Positions 31,917 through 42,705 of a stretch of 64,000 nt of DNA are shown piece after piece. The DNA is from Entoloma clypeatum (Eukaryota > Basidiomycota > Agaricomycetes > Agaricales > Entolomataceae). A model generated the notes under the pieces. The model was not told the DNA's origin. It did no database searches and was given only the letters and a program-made list of their open reading frames with translations. Made by a program: the position numbers and the translations under genes. The DNA is taken from the NCBI GenBank assembly GCA_963565915.1, contig OY751491.1:806001-870000 (forward strand), given 5' to 3'. Every line of letters begins with the position of its first letter. Position 1 is the first letter of the stretch.

Positions 31917-32433
31917 TGTTACATTCCGATCCATTCCGACGATTTCCGACCAATCCCGACACCTCCGACACCTCCGACATTTTGACTAATACTTATTATG
32001 CATACTTACTGTTATGAATCTCGTTACTACGTACATTACTTACATCCGACCATTTTACTTATGTTAAGAATCTCCGACAGCCACTCGTTATCCGACTCCG
32101 ACGAAGCCACACGTCCTCCGACATAGTATTTAAACTTATGTAGAATCGTGTATTAGCTTCAGTTTGAATATCAACTTAGATTCGACATCATACCTCCCGT
32201 CCTCTTTCCGACTCTTAAACTTGAGTCCGACCTCCGACCTCCGATCCTCCGATCCTCCGATCCTCCGATCCTCCGATCCTCCGATCCTCCGAAATAAGGA
32301 CACCAATGTATTAGCGAGGGCGCAACACACAAGTTGAAGCCAAGTCCTTGCCCCTACGTTGCACGCGCTCCGACCTTCCGACCTTCCGACGCGTCCGACG
32401 TAGCTCCGACGTTTTGTCGATCAGTTCTTAACA
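31917..32433 (+). repeat. 5' LTR of chromovirus C
   Basis: 517 bp, TGTTACAT...CTTAACA. Contains six tandem GATCCTCC units near 32243-32290, versus four in the 3' LTR, which explains the 16-bp length difference. The right LTR is otherwise almost identical. Confidence 0.93.
32127..32171 (+). promoter_or_regulatory. TATA box and self-priming RNA start of C
   Basis: TATTTAAA at 32127-32134 and, 34 bp on, AGTTTGAATAT at 32161-32171, the exact complement of ATATTCAAACT at 32436-32446. Confidence 0.8.
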
Positions 32434-32435
32434 GT

Positions 32436-32446
32436 ATATTCAAACT
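32436..32446 (+). other. Self-primer binding site of C
   Basis: ATATTCAAACT, two bases inside the LTR, paired with the LTR segment 32161-32171 over 11 nt. Relative to B both partners changed (G-C to A-T), keeping the pairing. Confidence 0.8.
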
Positions 32447-32479
32447 GCCACTCGCTTATCCGTATTTCAAATTCCAGTT

Positions 32480-33706
32480 ATGGCAGCCCGCAACACACAG
32501 AACTCCCGCGCAGCAGCAGCCGCAGCGGAAGCTTCAAACCTGCAGGACACCAGGGCGACATTTCTACATACGTTCCAAGATATCCCCGCAGAAGAATCTG
32601 CACCCAAACCTGACCCCATATCTCCGACACCTCGTCTCCGAACACCTCAGACACAAGGACCTCCGATTCCTGAAGAATTCCGTCCTTTTAAATCGCCGAC
32701 CTCTCCTTTTGACGATAACAATCCTTTCCGTCGCGAGCAAACTCCAAACCTCGCCGAAGCAATTATGCTTATGACGCAGGAGCTCCGACGTAGAGAGACT
32801 CCGAAAACTCCGAAAAAGAAATCGAAGGAACCCGACACTTTTGACGGTTCCGACTCTCGGAAACTCACCAGTTTCCTCGCACAATGCACGCTATATTTCC
32901 GAAACAACCCCGCTTTTGACGACGATGATAACAAAGTCAGTTTCGCTCTGTCGTACCTCCGAGGAACCGCGCTCGAATGGTTTGAGCCCACCCTCTTGGG
33001 AGAGTCCGACGACGACTCTGTCTGGTTGGACGACTGGTCCGCCTTTGTGCACATCCTCCGATCCGAATTCGGACCTATCGATCCGACCGGAGAAGCAGAG
33101 GATAGCCTGGATCACCTTCGGATGCGCGACAATCAGAAGATCCTACGTTACAACGTGGACTTCAAACGTCTTTCCGCTCGCACGCAGTGGGATGATGGCG
33201 CGCTCCGATATCGGTACTATACCGGTTTAGCGGAACGCATCAAGGACGTTTTGGGGACTTTTCCCAAACCAAAAACTCTCGCCGAGTTGAAAGTAATGGC
33301 CCATAACATTGATGCTCGCTACTGGGAACGTCAACGTGAGAAATCGCGCTCCTCGGACAAATCTACTCCGAAATCCGACAAATCCGACAAATCCGACAAA
33401 AAACAGACCCCCGCTTCATCATCCTCCAACAACAACTCCTCATCGTCTAAACCCAACTCGCAACAACAACAAAAATCGTCATCCACCTCTCCGAAATCCG
33501 CCCTCTCCGACAAACTTGGCAAAGATGGGAAATTAACTCCCCAAGAACGCCAACGACGATTTGACAATAATTTATGCATGTTTTGCGGCAACGTTGGTCA
33601 TCGGGCTTCCGACTGCTCGAAGAAATCGTCTTCTAACGCCAAAGCAAAAGCCCGCGCGGCCCAAGCTGAGGACAAATCGGAGAAGACGACCGAGTCAAAA
33701 AAATAG
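32480..33706 (+). CDS. gag: Chromovirus C Gag
   Basis: 408 residues from ATG 32480. Gag domain as in B (EPDTFDGSDSRKLTSFL, YLRGTALEWFEP, YYTGLAERIKDVLGT), a Ser/Asn/Gln-rich low-complexity linker (SSSSNNNSSSS), CCHC knuckle CMFCGNVGHRASDC and a basic tail. Intact although the element is deleted, so it could supply or join particles. Stop TAG 33704-33706 follows a run of A. Confidence 0.93.
   Translation: MAARNTQNSRAAAAAAEASNLQDTRATFLHTFQDIPAEESAPKPDPISPTPRLRTPQTQGPPIPEEFRPFKSPTSPFDDNNPFRREQTPNLAEAIMLMTQELRRRETPKTPKKKSKEPDTFDGSDSRKLTSFLAQCTLYFRNNPAFDDDDNKVSFALSYLRGTALEWFEPTLLGESDDDSVWLDDWSAFVHILRSEFGPIDPTGEAEDSLDHLRMRDNQKILRYNVDFKRLSARTQWDDGALRYRYYTGLAERIKDVLGTFPKPKTLAELKVMAHNIDARYWERQREKSRSSDKSTPKSDKSDKSDKKQTPASSSSNNNSSSSKPNSQQQQKSSSTSPKSALSDKLGKDGKLTPQERQRRFDNNLCMFCGNVGHRASDCSKKSSSNAKAKARAAQAEDKSEKTTESKK
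33697..33703 (+). promoter_or_regulatory. Probable -1 frameshift site of C
   Basis: AAAAAAA read as A AAA AAA before TAG. The -1 frame reads on with residues matching B (SPQ...DCVD), confirming that pol follows in this frame. Confidence 0.6.
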
Positions 33707-35502
33707 TAAGCAGTCCTCAGATTCCAGCACGTACTGGGGATTGCGTTGACTCCTTTCGTGCACCTTTGGAAACCCTCTGACTCAATGCGTCCGCTCTCTC
33801 AAATCCGAACTCTCTATGTATTGATTTGATATCTCCGACCTTTTCCGATTCTCTTCCGATAAAGACTCTTATTGATTCTGGTTCTACACATTGCTTCGCA
33901 GATACCAGATTTATTTCTTCTTTAAACTTATCTCCGACTCCGATTCCTTCACCTATGGTTTTGAAACTTTTTGACGGTTCTTCAAATACGTATATCACAC
34001 AATCTATCGATCTTCCTCTCCGATTTCCTTCCGGTGAACTTCTGACCGTCGCATTTTACGTGACAACCCTCGATTCGTCTTGTAATTTGGTTCTAGGACA
34101 CAACTGGCTCACCCGCTACAATCCGTTGATTGACTGGGTATTGGGCAGTATCTTATTCCGTTCTACGTTACCCGACACTCCGAGTCCGACTCCGACGTCG
34201 ACTGCTGAGGCAGCTCCGCCACCTCTGCAGTGTCCGCCCTCTCCAATGGGCACCTCCGATCCGCTCACTCCGAACACCTCCGACCCGCCACAGATTACCA
34301 TGGTCAATGCAGCCGCATATCTCCATGCATGTAAAGCTCCTGGGGCATACGCTTTCCGCGTTCACCTCTCCGACATCTCCGCCAATTCCGCGTCTGTCTC
34401 CGACGACGCTCCCGACCTCTCTGGCATACCCGAGGAATACCACGATTTTGCTGATGTATTCAGTAAGAAAAAAGCCGACACCCTTGCACCCCACCGACCG
34501 TACGACCTCAAAATCAATTTGGAGGAAGGTACTTCCCCTCCGATTGGTCCGATGTACTCACTCTCGCAATCCGAACTTGGATCCCTCCGAGACTTCATCG
34601 ATGAGCACCTCAATATCGGTTTCATCAAACCTTCTAGTTCACCTCACGGCGCTCCGATCCTCTTCGTCCGAAAGAAAGATGGATCACTCCGACTATGCGT
34701 CGACTACCGAGGCCTGAACAAAATCACGAAGAAGGACCGATACCCACTTCCGCTCATCTCCGACCTCTTAGCCACTGCCGGAAAAGCACGCGTTTATACC
34801 ACCATAGACCTCCGACACGCATACCACCTAGTCCGCATCGCTGAAGGTGACGAATGGAAAACTGCATTCCGCACTCGCTATGGATCATTTGAATGGTTAG
34901 TCATGCCATTCGGATTGTCTAACGCACCTGCAGCCTTTCAACGTTTTATGAACGACATCTTCTCCGACCTTCTGGACAACTGCGTTACCGTTTACCTCGA
35001 CGACATCCTGATCTACTCCGACAACCCCGAGGAACACAAAAAACATGTCCGAGAAGTCCTCCGACGACTCCGACAACATGGTCTTTACGCCCGCGCCGAC
35101 AAGTGCGACTTCTCTGCCGAAACTGTGGAATACCTTGGATTTATCCTTTCTCCCGACGGACTCAAAATTTCGGAAGCGAAAGTCAAGATTATTCAGGATT
35201 GGCCTGAACCGCGCAGAGTGAAGGACGTCCAGTCCTTTTTAGGTTTTGCAAACTTTTACCGACGTTTCATTCCATTCTATTCCAACATCACTATTCCACT
35301 CACTCGTTTAACCAGGAAACATGCCACTTGGCTGTTCTCCGACGACGCTCGAACCGCTTTTAATGACCTGAAAAAGGCATTTACCACCGCTCCGATCCTG
35401 ACACACTGGATCCCCGACTCTCCGATAATTGTCGAAACCGACGCATCCGACTATGCCCTAGCGGCTATTCTGTCGATAGTCACCTCCGACAATGAAGTCT
35501 AC
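33703..35502 (+). pseudogene. pol: Chromovirus C Pol remnant: protease, RT, partial RNase H
   Basis: In the -1 frame from the slip site. A TGA at 33778-33780 falls where B has a leucine codon; the frame then continues through LNASALSNPNSL to protease LIDSGSTHCFAD, RT (VYLDDILIYSDN), FLGFANFYRRFIPFYS and the first RNase H motif (VETDASDYALAAI). Homology ends at DNEVY, about 35502, where the internal deletion joins it to the antisense gene. Frames past this point (to 36045 on the plus strand) are shadow. Confidence 0.9.
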
Positions 35503-36088
35503 CTCTGTCGCTTTCCCTTTTCCCTTCACCTTCACCGTGCGCTTCACCTCCGACTTCCCCTCCGACGCTCCGACCTCGCACTTCTTCTTGTCTTTGATAC
35601 ATCCTTTGCAGGACGACTTATTCCTAAAAACACAAGGTTAAAACAGAAGAGACGAACCAAAGAGGGACTTACTCATCGCGTTCGCATTCGACGCCCTTCA
35701 CAATGCACCTATCACAGGTGCCGACCCCGACCCCGACTCCCGACCCCTCTCCGACCATCGCCGACACTTCCTCCACCTTCCTCTTCTTCGTCGTCTTCTT
35801 CTTCTTCTCCGCCTGCGGCTCCCCCGACCCCTTGCTCGATGCGCCTTGCGCAGCGGCCACTTCATCGGCCCTTTTCTGAGCCGCCAGCTCCGACGCCCGA
35901 CGCATCTCCTCCGCTACCCGCATCTCCTCCGCTAACCGCGCCGCCTCCGCAGCCCTCTCTTCCTCCGCTCTCCGCTCCTCCTCAGCCTTCCTCGCAGCCT
36001 CCTCCTCCGCTGCTCGCTTTTTCGCCTCCACCTCCGCGAGCTTAGCCTGCAGCGCCTCCATCTCCTTTTGAAAATCGGATGCCGACAT
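35503..36088 (-). pseudogene. Antisense gene of chromovirus C, 3'-truncated
   Basis: ATG 36088 (MSASDFQKEMEAL). Exon 1 36088-35673, intron 35672-35624 (49 nt, GTAAGT...TTTTTAG), exon 2 from 35623. Coiled coil of Glu/Ala/Arg repeats, basic KKKTTKKRKVEEV, then C-x2-C-x6-C, x8, C-x2-C-x6-C across the intron. The intron has the same position and phase (2) as in B. Exon 2 is cut by the deletion at about 35502 and runs into antisense RT sequence. Presence of all six cysteines at Zn2Cys6 spacing only after splicing supports a real gene. Confidence 0.7.
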
Positions 36089-36241
36089 ATTGAGGTTTAT
36101 TTTCGGAAGAGTTTAAAACGAAAAGAGAATGGGGGAACAAGAAGAAAAAACCACTCAGACGGTATTTTCAACCAACGCATCACATGACACAGTTCACGCG
36201 CACCGACCACCTAGGTCCTTAGGCCTCATGGGTTCGGCCCT

Positions 36242-36251
36242 AAGGGGGAAA
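36242..36251 (+). other. Polypurine tract of C
   Basis: AAGGGGGAAA just before the 3' LTR. Confidence 0.6.
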
Positions 36252-36254
36252 TAC

Positions 36255-36755
36255 TGTTACATTCCGATCCATTCCGACGATTTCCGACCAATCCCGACAC
36301 CTCCGACACCTCCGACATTTTGACTAATACTTATTATGCATACTTACTGTTATGAATCTCGTTACTACGTACATTACTTACATCCGACCATTTTACTTAT
36401 GTTAAGAATCTCCGACAGCCACTCGTTATCCGACTCCGACGAAGCCACACGTCCTCCGACATAGTATTTAAACTTATGTAGAATCGTGTATTAGCTTCAG
36501 TTTGAATATCAACTTAGATTCGACATCATACCTCCCGTCCTCTTTCCGACTCTTAAACTTGAGTCCGACCTCCGACCTCCGATCCTCCGATCCTCCGATC
36601 CTCCGATCCTCCGAAATAAGGACACCAACGTATTAGCGAGGGCGCAACACACAAGTTGAAGCCAAGTCCTTGCCCCTACGTTGCACGCGCTCCGACCTTC
36701 CGACCTTCCGACGCGTCCGACGTAGCTCCGACGTTTTGTCGATCAGTTCTTAACA
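36255..36755 (+). repeat. 3' LTR of chromovirus C
   Basis: 501 bp with four GATCCTCC units; AGCAA duplication follows at 36756-36760. Confidence 0.93.
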
Positions 36756-36760
36756 AGCAA

Positions 36761-37434
36761 CAGCTTTAACCATAAAAAGCCATGGACTAATGGGTCACAA
36801 CTTGGTCTATGTATCATATACTACCTTCTATTACAGTTCTTTGGTCTTATTTGAGGTATTCAGTGAAGTTATGCAATGAAAATACTCAGTTTCTGTGTTT
36901 TTGAAACACACTCACATAATTGTCCCAATGAGTCCCTAGATTGAATTGCATATATCTCCATAGGGAGTAATCCAAATCATGTGATTGTTGGTTCCCCTGG
37001 TAGCCCTGGTCCAATGCTTCCTGTTGCTTACCAACACTTTAGTGATCCCTTTATTGCCTGCCATGCTATATAGCAAACAGTCAAAAGGTGCCAAATATTG
37101 GAACAATTTTGTGAGTCACTGTATGTCCAATGGGTTCCATCGAGGATGTTTCTTGAATAATTCCATGTCCCACCACCCATGTCCAACTTTGTGCCACAAA
37201 GGAAGCCTTGAGCCGACTGTCAGTACACAGCAGAGGAGCAAGCCACCTTTCAACATTTCAAGCATGAGTACTGCTCTGCAATATCCTCAGCAGCACGCCG
37301 CAAGATCGTAACTTCAATCTTGCTCCCACTGCTCAACTACTGGACACAGAATGGGCATGTTCCAATAGAACCAAAGGAAGTGAAGGAGCAGACTGAGGTA
37401 TGAGTTGGACTATATATGTGTGTTGCAGGATTAA
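36761..37434. other. No supported gene
   Basis: Only short frames without recognisable motifs. May hold decayed continuation of the KDZ transposon, since C inserted about 100 bp upstream of its preserved exons, but I cannot show this. Confidence 0.5.
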
Positions 37435-37488
37435 TTAACCATAGTACAGAGACTTGCAAAGTGGCTCCGGAACAACTGGAGACCATTT

Positions 37489-38000
37489 GTGACCACAAGG
37501 GGGCAACATGATCACAAGGTGAGTAGACTGGAGGTTGTGTGGCAGGTGAAGGGGAATGAGGTAAAGGAGGAAATGAAGAGGATGCTCGGTGTGGAGAATC
37601 TGAATCTTGCACTCCGAGCACATTTTGGACAGAGGTTGAGTGCCGCAAAAAATGTTTATGAAGCCATGGATGCCGAGGGTAAGAAGGAAATCCAAATTCT
37701 AGTGGACCAGCATCAGGAACAAGGTAATCCTCCCGAGGTACAGCACTGGTAAATCTTCCACTGATTGTTTTGATTTTTCCTCATTTTTGTGATGCAGCTA
37801 ACCACGATGACAGGCTAGCAAAGTTGAAGGCAATCCCGAGAGTGGAGGATTTCTCCACAAAGTGTTGGTGTGAGATGGGTGTGGTGACAATGACATTTTA
37901 TGAATACCTGAGAGAGGATGGGAAATACAGAATAATGTGGTGCGTCATGTTCGCCAGTCGGCGACAGTTTACAAAACTGGCTAACTGGCTAAAGTCATGA
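37489..38000 (+). CDS. Unknown spliced gene
   Basis: Exon 37489-37723, intron 37724-37797 (74 nt, GTAATC...GCAG), exon 37798-38000; the frame joins as QHQEQ-ANHDDRL. First part is a charged helical region (NEVKEEMKRMLGVENLNLAL), the second has VEDFSTKCWCEMGVVTMTFYEYLRED. The 5' end is uncertain: the frame is open further upstream (LAKWLRNNWRPFVTT). It resembles, from memory, multi-copy hypothetical proteins of Agaricomycetes; function unknown. Stop at 37998-38000 may be genuine or a further intron may follow into 38017-38403. Confidence 0.45.
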
Positions 38001-38016
38001 GGACTCGGCCAGACTG

Positions 38017-38403
38017 ATGGGTAAAAAGGCACCGTCATTTGTGGAGAGCAAGGCCGCCATGATGAATGAGATGTGCCGCTTTTTTGGGGAGTATGTTAAG
38101 GGCCTCAAACATGTGCCGGATGCTGGAAGACTGACTCCGGCGAATGCTCCGGCGAATATTCCGGCGACAAATGGAAGACTGACTCCAGCGAATGGAAGAC
38201 TGACTCCAGCAAAGGGAAGACTGACCCCAGGGAATGACAGACTGACTCCGGCGAATGCAACTGATCAGCCGGCCATTGCGGTGACAATAGCCCTTTCGCC
38301 GAATGGGTTTCCCCTCATTCCCGATGTCTCTTTTGGAACAATGACCAAGGGTCAGCTCGAGCACTTACTATGTGAGTTCTTGTCCAAACACTACTGTAAG
38401 TGA
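38017..38403 (+). CDS. Unknown ORF with RLTPAN repeats
   Basis: 128 residues: an N-terminal part ESKAAMMNEMCRFFGEYVKGL, five degenerate RLTPAN-type repeats encoded by a 21-bp minisatellite (38130-38260), then PLIPDVSFGTMTKGQLEHLL. The repeat makes the frame look longer than its conserved parts. Probably a downstream exon of the preceding gene. 38404-38862 shows nothing further that I can support. Confidence 0.4.
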   Translation: MGKKAPSFVESKAAMMNEMCRFFGEYVKGLKHVPDAGRLTPANAPANIPATNGRLTPANGRLTPAKGRLTPGNDRLTPANATDQPAIAVTIALSPNGFPLIPDVSFGTMTKGQLEHLLCEFLSKHYCK

Positions 38404-38862
38404 TTTTTTTCTCAATCGGGTACTGCTGATTGGAAGTATGACAGCTCTTGCGTCGGCTGGCCGTACTAACAATGTGCCATATGGGACTCTGGCAGCTAAC
38501 ACATGACTCTTGGTGGCAGCTGAATACCTCCCACAGGGGTTCACTATCAAGGATCCATGAAACCTGCACAAGAAGGAGATCAAGGTCTTTTTTGAACACA
38601 TCAAATCAAGGCAGGATCGACATGGTGCAGGGAAGGCATTTCGCTTCAAGAAGATTGTCAACAAGGACAGACATGAGGTGGAAAGCCAATACCCCATACT
38701 AGCAGAAGCTCAAAGGGGACGGCGAAGGCAGAGCTGATCAGCAAGAAATGGCTTGCTTGCTGTCCCAGATCAGCGCCATTGCAATAGCATCTCACAGGAG
38801 AGCGGAAGTCATCACGCGTCTGATACAGAATGGCCCAGTGGAAGTGAGGGGACGGCAAGCAG

Positions 38863-39674
38863 TCATATAGCCATCTTGTAGTGCTCAGGGTCCACACACC
38901 AGAGGCACTCTATGTTGACTTCTGGTGGTGGGGGAAGGTAGGGACACCAGTACTTGCGGTCGTCGTGAGTGGGACAGCGGTTGAAACCCAGGTAGTTCTC
39001 AATGTCTGTCAGCCTGACATTCAACCCCTCAAGTGTGTCCTCCATGTACAACAGGCAGGAGTACGTGTTCTCCTCCTGCATCGCCAGCTGTGCATTAGCC
39101 CCCTCGAGGATCCGGTTGAAGCGGTTCGTGAGCTTGTTGATCTGCCCTTTGAGTTTTAACAGGGCGCCACTCTGTGTATGGTATGCCCACTGCGAGATGG
39201 TTCCCTGCTGGCGGAACCAGTCCACCAGGTATAGCTCCACTTCCAGGCCAGACTGCGTGAGATGATGTATAAGAAATGATTCAGTATCATTACTCACGCA
39301 CATCCATGAGGGTGGGCAGCAGCGTCGAACGTGCCACCGGCGAATGGTCGTCCTGTCGAATGTTGCCAGGGTGAGGCATTGACCCTCCAAAAACCCGTCC
39401 TCTTTGCGCTTGTGGGCCCAGGACATGACAAACTGATTGATCCAGGCAAAACCGGCAAACGGTGCCGCTGGTTGCCCCGCTGCTTCCTTGAACAATTTCA
39501 ACTGTTCATAAAATATGTTAGAATTGGGTCAATACAACGGCCCCGGGGGTTACTCACCAACTTTCCCTTCATTCCCTTTAACCCTTCAACAATGGTCCCA
39601 TCAGCCATCCCCTTGCAAATTGTGGCATCGAAACGGGCGAAGTCGGTGACAATGTTGCAGGGAGTAGCGGACAT
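38863..39674 (-). CDS. Unknown three-exon gene (divergent pair, left)
   Basis: Exons 39674-39558, 39501-39298 and 39252-38863 with introns of 56 and 45 nt, both phase 0 and with GTGAGT donors; 236 residues. Begins MSATPCNIVTDFARFDATI; contains AGFAWINQFVMSWAHKR, TFDRTTIRRWHVRRCC and a helical region ending YMEDTLEGLNVRLTDIENYL and LGFNRCPTHDDRKYWCPY. All exons join without stops, so the model is good even though I do not recognise the family. It shares a 190-bp upstream region with the gene at 39866. Confidence 0.6.
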
Positions 39675-39865
39675 CTTGAGGGTGGTGTTGTGGAAATGCA
39701 TTGGTAGTAGGTAGGTAGATGAGTTGGAAACATGTGTAATCGCTGCTCGCTGTTGAATAAACAAAAAAAAAAAAACTTTCCCAACATGTGACTACTTCTG
39801 CCCTTGATCATTGTGATGATCGGCAACCTAATTCCCACCGGTTGCCTTCTTTCCTGCTACTCCTC

Positions 39866-40678
39866 ATGTCTGCCCCATCCAACCAACCCCATCGTGATGT
39901 GCCACCAGGCTATACAATAGGTACCACCCTGGATGGGCACAAGTATCTGGTGCCAAATTTCCTTGTCCCTGACACGGATCTGGCCCTGAACATGGCAGAG
40001 ATGCGGCAATCTCTTGATGTTGAGCACGCCACAGGAGGGGTGAGTACACTTTTTGTTCCCCACACCACACACCACCACCTTCCTTCACTGCATCCACCTC
40101 GGGAACAGTGCGGATGAGCATCATCGCCAATATTTGTTCACCGATGAGCCATTGCCGGTCATTCGCCGATGTTCTTCGCCAGTCATTCGCTGAGCAATAT
40201 TTGCCAGTCATTTGCCAAGGAATCTTTGCCGGTCCTTTCGCCGATCATTGGTCTTAGGCTGACCTTCTTGTTTCTCAGCCCCTTTCTATGGAAGCCCTGT
40301 CTTCAGGCCTCATCAACCGGGGTACTGTCCCAGCACCTGCTGTGCTGGTATGTCGCTGTCCCCTGTTGTGTCTTTCACTCTCATGTCTTTCTATAGGGTT
40401 TGAGCCACAGAGAGCTTCTCACACTTTATGCTGAGGTCAAAGCCCTCCAGGCACAGCTGGGCATCAGCTACAAGGATGCTGCACACCATCTGTACCATGC
40501 TGAGGTACAAAGGATCCACACCCTCGACACTTCCCTGTGCCAGGCAGCTGACACCCGGCAAATGGTGGATGAGATGGTCAGCGACAACATTGCTGACAGG
40601 ATCATCAAGATAGATCGTGAGGCAATGCAGGAACATGATGGGCAGGGTGCGGGTGGGCGGTTGGGCGATGGGGAATAG
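39866..40678 (+). CDS. Unknown three-exon gene (divergent pair, right)
   Basis: Exons 39866-40039, 40279-40347 and 40397-40678; introns of 239 and 49 nt with GTGAGT/GTATGT donors, all phase 0; 174 residues. Begins MSAPSNQPHRDVPPGYTIG, with LDGHKYLVPNFLVPDTDLAL, then ELLTLYAEVKALQAQLGISY and a C-terminal helical stretch (VDEMVSDNIADRIIKIDREA). Intron 1 is unusually long and holds degenerate repeats of GCCAGTCATTCGCCGAT. Function unknown. Confidence 0.6.
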
Positions 40679-40734
40679 ATACATTACGGGTTCGCAATGT
40701 CAAATAGGCTACCGTGAAACACCTCCTGGTTTGT

Positions 40735-41204
40735 AACAGATGACTGTGTCTGATGTTGTCGCTGGCTGGATTGATACTGGTGTCGGCCGCATTGAGTTTT
40801 GTCGCCGGCCACATTTCATTTGAGGGTCGCCAGCTGGATTTATATTGTCGCCAGCTGAACATCATCACCGGCCACATTTGACTGTCAATTGACTTGTTGT
40901 CGCTGGCCACATTGACTTTGTCGCCAGCTGCATTGCTGCTGTCGCTGGTGCATTTGGATGTCACTGGTTGCATTGAGTTTGTTGCCGGCCACATTGACTT
41001 TGTTGCCGGTTGTATTGACATTGTCGCCAGTGAAATTGGATGTTGCCGGTGAAATTGACATTGTTGCCGGCCCACATTTCATTCTGTCGCCGCTCGCCGT
41101 GGCAAATTTGCTGGTGCTATAGCGAATTCGCTGCTTCCATAATCTACCATACACTGTATGTCTTTGCTGGACTGTATATTACAATACAATGTAGGTTGAC
41201 TACC
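40735..41204. repeat. CGGC-rich interspersed repeat, copy 2 (inverted)
   Basis: Degenerate units of GTCGCCGGCCACATTGA type followed by GCGAATTCGCTGCTTCCATA and TACAATACAATGTAGGTTG, the reverse of 13555-13650. It abuts the C-terminal end of the gene at 41210-41651. Confidence 0.6.
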
Positions 41205-41209
41205 TGGGG

Positions 41210-41651
41210 TTGTAAAGTCAGAAGGGCTGATAATAGGGTCCAATAGCTGGACATACTCCTCTTGAGTTCTGCCAGATGCTTTCTGATTGAGCGGAGCTGC
41301 TGCTCGAGCTTTCCCCCTTCTTTTGCTGGCACGTTTGATGTGTCTCCAGCTTTGACGTGTGAGAGGACAGTCATGAGTCTCGGTAGGCCTGGTTATTCCG
41401 GGAGAAGCTGTAGGATTGAGAGATAATGGAGTTGTAGGAAAGCTTGTCTGTGTAGGTGCAGGCTTGGAGTCAGACGGAGCACAGGGAGAAGCCTTCCATT
41501 TTTGGCATGTCAGATGATACTGCCCTAACCTGAGATCCTCCTCCACATTCAAAGGCTTGTCTTTGAAGGCAACCTTGAGCAGGTCTCCAAAATTTACGGT
41601 GTGCAAAGGAAGCAGGGCCCTCTTCAGGCATGTTGCCAGGGAAGCCAGCAT
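41210..41651 (-). pseudogene. Unknown gene fragment interrupted by repeat
   Basis: From ATG 41651, MLASLATCLKRALLPLHTVN, a basic middle (RQSWRHIKRASKRRGKARAA) and EEYVQLLDPIISPSDF; then repeat sequence takes over. No family recognised. 41652-42176 on its upstream side shows no supported gene. Confidence 0.4.
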
Positions 41652-42176
41652 GGCTAGAAGTGTGAAAGACAGAAACTTAGATCACCAGATAAAGGTTAAC
41701 AGTGTTCCAAAAGAACAGAGTTTGTTGGAAGTTTGTCAGAGAGTAGATGAGATGTTTGTGCTTAGTCACAATATTAATGGTAACATTGTCAACTATCTAA
41801 GATTATGCAAGTCATTCCATTACCTTAAACATGAGTAATACAGTGATAAAAAAAGACAGGACTGTAGGGTGTGTGGTGTGAGCAGCCCATATTCATCCCA
41901 AATACCAAGACGACAAGGTGAAGACATCTTCTGGGGCGTCCAGCCCATGATCATCTGATCCTCCTTCCAGCTCCCTCCAAGGCAACATTTTGGGCTTTTG
42001 AACAGGAAAGCGGCCTACGGCTTGCTGGGGTGAAGCTGCCTCATTTCTACGATGCTGTGCATGAGGGCTGGAGGGCGTCGTCATCCCATGCACCCTACCA
42101 TCTTCTCAAGCAGAACCCCATGGCGCATCTGCATCATGGTGATTCTGTTGAAAAGGTCGATCAAATGAAGGTTTGA

Positions 42177-42705
42177 CTAGTTGAGGAACGGACCCTTGTC
42201 GATGGCCAAAGACTGAAGACATTGTCCAGTTGCTACGTCTACCACATGGGCAGGGCCCGCACCGCCCCCACAGACCACCATTTTGGAACCCTCGACAAAG
42301 ACTGAATTCTTTTTAAAGTGTTTTGTGCATGGCAACACAGCAGACAGAGAGGGCATGCTTGCAGGGAAACAATACATGTTATAATTGCTGCTGGAGACGT
42401 TATTAACCAGGAGCGTCGTCTCAACTGGGGAGAGGAAAGCATGGCCGCTTGAAACCGGTCAGATCTCAGCGAACCTGAGGCATTTGAAAGACCCACATTC
42501 CACTAGATAGTGTTTTTGTCCACAGAACTGTGGAGTTCTGAGCATTCCAACAAATCCTGTGGAATGTTATGACATTGTGAGATGAAAAAAACATTGCCAC
42601 ATATTTCTCTGGTCTCTAACCCATTGATTAGAAGGCTTTGATTAGCACTGCTGAAAAATGTCAGCGCTGCAGGAAGGGCATTCTTGAGGTCTGCACAGTA
42701 CTTCG
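42177..42705 (-). pseudogene. WD40-like gene remnant, downstream part
   Basis: Minus strand: KYCADLKNALPAALTFF, SLLINGLETREICGNVFF, and after frame changes NSVFVEGSKMVVCGGGAGPAHVVDVATGQCLQSL, which is a WD40 blade pattern. Continues 44312-44844 across a DNA transposon. Confidence 0.5.

Larger units (their letters stand above)
31917..36755 (+). mobile_element. Chromovirus C, internally deleted relative of B
   Basis: LTRs of 517 bp (31917-32433) and 501 bp (36255-36755), exact AGCAA duplication (31912-31916, 36756-36760), self-priming site, gag, -1 pol up to RNase H, antisense gene fragment and polypurine tract. RNase H after DNEVY, integrase, chromodomain and the 3' part of the antisense gene are deleted at about 35502. 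It is a 4.8-kb element that could only move with help in trans. Confidence 0.93.
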
